NCBI GenBank assembly: GCA_964537975.1
Contig: CAZIDP010000004.1
Span: forward strand, 1 to 64,000
Source: SCBR16-9 sp964537975
GTDB taxonomy: Bacteria > Hydrogenedentota > Hydrogenedentia > Hydrogenedentales > SCBR16-9
Length of the DNA: 64,000 nt
Reading direction: 5' to 3'
Numbering within the stretch: position 1 is the stretch's first letter; each line of letters begins with the position of its first letter. Positions 61,515 to 64,000 of the stretch are shown here, in pieces. The notes under the pieces were generated by a model. It searched no databases and was not told the origin of the DNA. It saw only the letters and a list, made by a program, of their open reading frames with translations. A program made the position numbers and the translations under genes.

Positions 61515-62630
61515 CTACTCCGGGTTTATATTTTGTCGTTGTGCTTCTTCGGCTGCCCGTTGCTCTTGTTGACGTTGTAATACAAATTGTGAAATTGTTT
61601 CTTGTGCATTGTCACTGATACCTACAAAAGCACAACGAACGAGATACTTGGTTGTTCCCATTTCAGAACAACCAACAACACGTGCATCAAGGGAGAGTGG
61701 ATTTGTATCTTCCAGTAAAGGCAGGTGTATGCGTATCATATTTCCAGGGTCTACGATGAGGTCAATGACGAATGAGATACCACCAGCGCTCAGACTATAT
61801 GTCTCACCTTGACACTTGCGTATTACTTTGCTGCTGATCAATGCAGCAAAACTGCTCGAATCCTGAACACTTAACACCTCAATCAAGATTTCTTTACGAA
61901 AACGAATTCTAAAATGAGCGCGGGACTGAATTCTGTCAAATTCATTGGTGTGGTGTAATACAACCTCGCCAGCGGATGGGTTCGTTTTCGCAATGGTTGT
62001 AGAAAATGTGTACCTGGCATCATCTTCACGCCACATGCTGAAAGCAAGACGTTTTTGCTTCGTTAACTTATCCGGGTTGTTCCTTCCTTTTAAGGAAACA
62101 CAAAAAAAAGCATCGTTGATAGCAGAAACCTTGCATTGTCCCCATTCTGAATGATCTTGCGTCAATGGAATCAATGCAATATGCTGGCCCAGATGCAGTT
62201 CCCGCGTTGAGTGGATACGTTGTCCGGTAGGTACAAAATCCAATCCCAACGAAGAGCGTACTAATCTCAGAAGCTCCCCAAGGGTATCCAGCTCAATGAA
62301 GTTTAACTCTTCGGGCTGATTTGATAATACATGATCAACAAATTCTTCGTACTGGCGATGGTGGTGCAATACCTGCAAAGGAGCATGATTGGTATATTTG
62401 TGCAGAAGCGGTAAAAAAATATCGATACACTCTGACGGTATACTTTTATCCAACAACAATTGCCTCGTTGCAACCCAGGATGCGATTCTGCGCCTGTTTT
62501 TATCACGTCGGCGTCGATTCAATTCAATAAGAATAGCTAATATAAACAACCCACCCACGAGGGCAAGCGCCATAAGCATCTCGGGACTGGTAAAGTCTGG
62601 CCAAATATCCGGGGTCTGGGGTTGTGGCAC
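61515..62630 (-). CDS. PilZ-like c-di-GMP effector with membrane anchor
   Basis: A 371-residue protein. One N-terminal membrane helix (residues ~17-36) is followed by a basic stretch (RRRRDKNRRR). A central domain of ~170 residues comes next, then a C-terminal PilZ-type beta barrel. The latter shows the RxxxR signature in RAHFR and the (D/N)xSxxG-like SLSAGG, with the first position Ser rather than Asp/Asn. Binding to c-di-GMP is therefore likely but not certain. The layout resembles YcgR flagellar brakes, where the N-terminal domain contacts the motor. GTG 62630 with AGGAGA 7 bases upstream. It lies far from the flagellar cluster. Confidence 0.65.
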   Translation of the reverse strand: MPQPQTPDIWPDFTSPEMLMALALVGGLFILAILIELNRRRRDKNRRRIASWVATRQLLLDKSIPSECIDIFLPLLHKYTNHAPLQVLHHHRQYEEFVDHVLSNQPEELNFIELDTLGELLRLVRSSLGLDFVPTGQRIHSTRELHLGQHIALIPLTQDHSEWGQCKVSAINDAFFCVSLKGRNNPDKLTKQKRLAFSMWREDDARYTFSTTIAKTNPSAGEVVLHHTNEFDRIQSRAHFRIRFRKEILIEVLSVQDSSSFAALISSKVIRKCQGETYSLSAGGISFVIDLIVDPGNMIRIHLPLLEDTNPLSLDARVVGCSEMGTTKYLVRCAFVGISDNAQETISQFVLQRQQEQRAAEEAQRQNINPE

Positions 62631-62754
62631 AATGGATTCTCCTCTGCTGAAACCTGAATAATCTACAAGATTATAGGTAAATCACAGATGTATTTACAAA
62701 GCATCCGCACTTACCAATGCGATCGGGGTATTTACTGCAAACCAGAAGCAATAA

Positions 62755-62792
62755 GCGGGGCAAGTCGCATAGGATTACACAACTTACCCCGC
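62755..62792 (-). terminator. Intrinsic terminator after the DUF1080 gene
   Basis: On the minus strand GCGGGGTAAGT pairs with ACTTGCCCCGC (11 bp, one G-U) around a 16-base loop and is followed by TTATTGCTT. It lies 52 bases past the DUF1080 stop. Confidence 0.65.
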
Positions 62793-62844
62793 ATAGGAGG
62801 ATACATTATTAAATGATTAATTGAAATCAGGAAATCCGATAATC

Positions 62845-63627
62845 TCATTCATCATTCAAGCGTTTGATGAAAATATTGCGAAATTGAACCAATGAAGGTG
62901 AACCCGCCCACTCACCATCACGCTTGCCGCCATGATGTTGAAGTGCTATGGGGCCTTCTTCCGAAACACCAGGCAGTTCTGCATTGTCAATAACCAGATA
63001 ATCATTCAGATATACCGTCAGCCGATCACCCTTCATGGTGATAACAAAGGTGTTCCAGTCACCAATATTGTTGTCAGCGTTGGTGATAGGAGTTACCGCG
63101 GCTCGCTGTTCTGGAGTCAGTGAAGGGTCTGTGCGGAAGCCCCATACCTCTCCAGAGCCAACCGGCCAGGTCCAAATATTCACCTGAGCTTTGGGCTCAC
63201 CCCGTAAAAATAACCCTGAGTCTGAATCAGGCAAGGGAAAAGAGATGGTATTGCCATTTTCGTCCAGCTTGTTGGTACCGTCTCGCTTGATAATGGGAAC
63301 CCCCGGATTTATGTAAGGTGTTTCTTTTAAACGCCAGTCAATATGCATGATAAAATCACCAAACGATTCTTCAGTCCAGAGATTTTTGTCACCAGGAGCC
63401 TGACTTTGCGCATCATAATCAATCACCCCATCAATCACTTTCCAGTGTCCACCATCGCCTTCCGGAACAACCCAGTTGGAGAAGTCTTCGCCATTAAACA
63501 AGACTTCAAAACCTTCAGGTGCGTCTTCCACTGCCACAACAGGCACAGACATCATCAACACTGCAATCAGCAGCAATGTAAAAACCCATTTTGTTTCATT
63601 AAATTTCTTGCACAAAAACTTCTGCAT
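62845..63627 (-). CDS. Secreted DUF1080 (3-keto-disaccharide hydrolase-type) protein
   Basis: A 260-residue exported protein. Signal peptide of about 36 residues after MQKFLCKKF; ATG 63627 has AAGGA 8 bases upstream, better than an upstream frame beginning at 63714. The mature part has the standard DUF1080 opening EGFEVLFNGEDFSNW, then GGHWKVIDGVIDYD, LHIDWR-like segments and the LQHHGG ending. Such concanavalin-fold proteins act on 3-keto-glycosides made by Gfo/Idh/MocA oxidases, or bind sugars. Both an oxidoreductase (13008) and an epimerase (22960) of that type are in the window. Confidence 0.88.
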   Translation of the reverse strand: MQKFLCKKFNETKWVFTLLLIAVLMMSVPVVAVEDAPEGFEVLFNGEDFSNWVVPEGDGGHWKVIDGVIDYDAQSQAPGDKNLWTEESFGDFIMHIDWRLKETPYINPGVPIIKRDGTNKLDENGNTISFPLPDSDSGLFLRGEPKAQVNIWTWPVGSGEVWGFRTDPSLTPEQRAAVTPITNADNNIGDWNTFVITMKGDRLTVYLNDYLVIDNAELPGVSEEGPIALQHHGGKRDGEWAGSPSLVQFRNIFIKRLNDE

Positions 63628-63808
63628 ATTGATTATCCTTTTTTGTTTAAATCTGTGGTTTGTAGCGATGTGCGATACGGTGGCATAGTGCATTCTTTTT
63701 GCATAGAACGTCAAGTTTTATTTTAGTTGTAGAAAATGGCAAGCCGCAAATAAAAAATAATGCAAAAAATGTCATCCATACAGTCGTAATGTACGATGTT
63801 CGCCTATC

Positions 63809-64000
63809 TCAGGAGTTGGCAGGCTCAACGACTTTTTTTACCAAATCTTTACGCACCGGGTACACTCTGCGGCCATATTCGATGTAGTAATAGGGGTCCC
63901 GGTCTTCCACACTGTCAGCAGGTTGTGTAAGGCCGCTGTTAAAATGTACTACGTATCGATGGGTATCCTGCCGCAATGCTGCTTGAGCGGCAGCATTCTG
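63809..64000 (-). CDS. Partial gene, C-terminal end only
   Basis: 63 codons open from the window edge to TGA at 63809. The visible end is charged and Tyr-rich (EDRDPYYYIEYGRRVYPV) and ends KKVVEPANS. The codon use and residue composition look like a real gene, on the same strand as the DUF1080 gene 181 bases downstream. No family can be read from this piece. Confidence 0.55.
   Translation of the reverse strand, partial: QNAAAQAALRQDTHRYVVHFNSGLTQPADSVEDRDPYYYIEYGRRVYPVRKDLVKKVVEPANS

Overview
The window is a continuous, densely coded bacterial chromosome segment with no rRNA, tRNA, phage or CRISPR visible. The host looks like a diderm (Gram-negative-type) heterotroph. Evidence is a TolC-family outer-membrane channel, an AsmA/YdbH-like inner-membrane protein and several lipoboxes. 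It also carries an aerobic sulfatase-type enzyme, a GH-D clan glycosidase, a DUF1080 protein, a Gfo/Idh/MocA dehydrogenase and a TIM-barrel sugar epimerase. That catabolic content resembles the PVC superphylum, Hydrogenedentota and related polysaccharide-degrading phyla, but the sequence alone does not fix the phylum. The flagellar gene order (flgB-flgC-fliE-fliF-fliG-fliH-fliI-fliJ-motE-fliK-flgD-TIGR02530-flgE-motA-motB-fliL-fliN-fliO-fliP) resembles the large operons of spirochetes and Firmicutes rather than those of enterics.

Layout. 1-2.4 kb: alpha-galactosidase-like glycosidase. 2.5-5.4 kb: a translationally coupled minus-strand operon (Cys-rich protein, APC permease, NosR/NapH-like ferredoxin membrane protein) whose last gene is frameshifted and ends against a remnant of another gene. 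5.6-10.3 kb: PadR regulator, then an A+T-rich island of lipoproteins and small proteins ending at an IS30-like transposase relic. 10.3-14.1 kb: a large secreted protein of unknown function, divergent from a Gfo/Idh/MocA oxidoreductase. 14.2-19.8 kb: LRAT-like protein, AsmA-like giant, transglutaminase. 20.1-29.5 kb: two DJ-1/PfpI proteins, MmgE/PrpD, sugar isomerase/epimerase, sulfatase, TolC, MazG and a tiny two-CxxC protein.

29.5-47.7 kb is one long minus-strand flagellar cluster, from flgB down to fliP. It encodes the proximal rod, MS ring, C ring (FliG, FliN), export ATPase complex, hook, stator and part of the export gate. Upstream lies a sigma-54 response regulator with a GAFTGA motif (47.9-49.3 kb), and a near-consensus -24/-12 promoter sits 36 bases upstream of flgB. 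fliM, fliQ, fliR, flhA and flhB are not in the cluster. A glycosyltransferase precedes the regulator.

51-64 kb, mostly plus strand at first: cysD and cysN/C (sulfate activation, with a degenerate APS-kinase domain), aspS, a polysaccharide flippase with a glycosyltransferase, and a secreted Ig-like protein closed by a strong terminator. Then on the minus strand come a membrane protein, a PilZ-like protein, a DUF1080 protein and the 3' end of a gene running off the window. Starts were moved from the longest possible start wherever a Shine-Dalgarno sequence or signal peptide argued for it; the reasons are given per entry.
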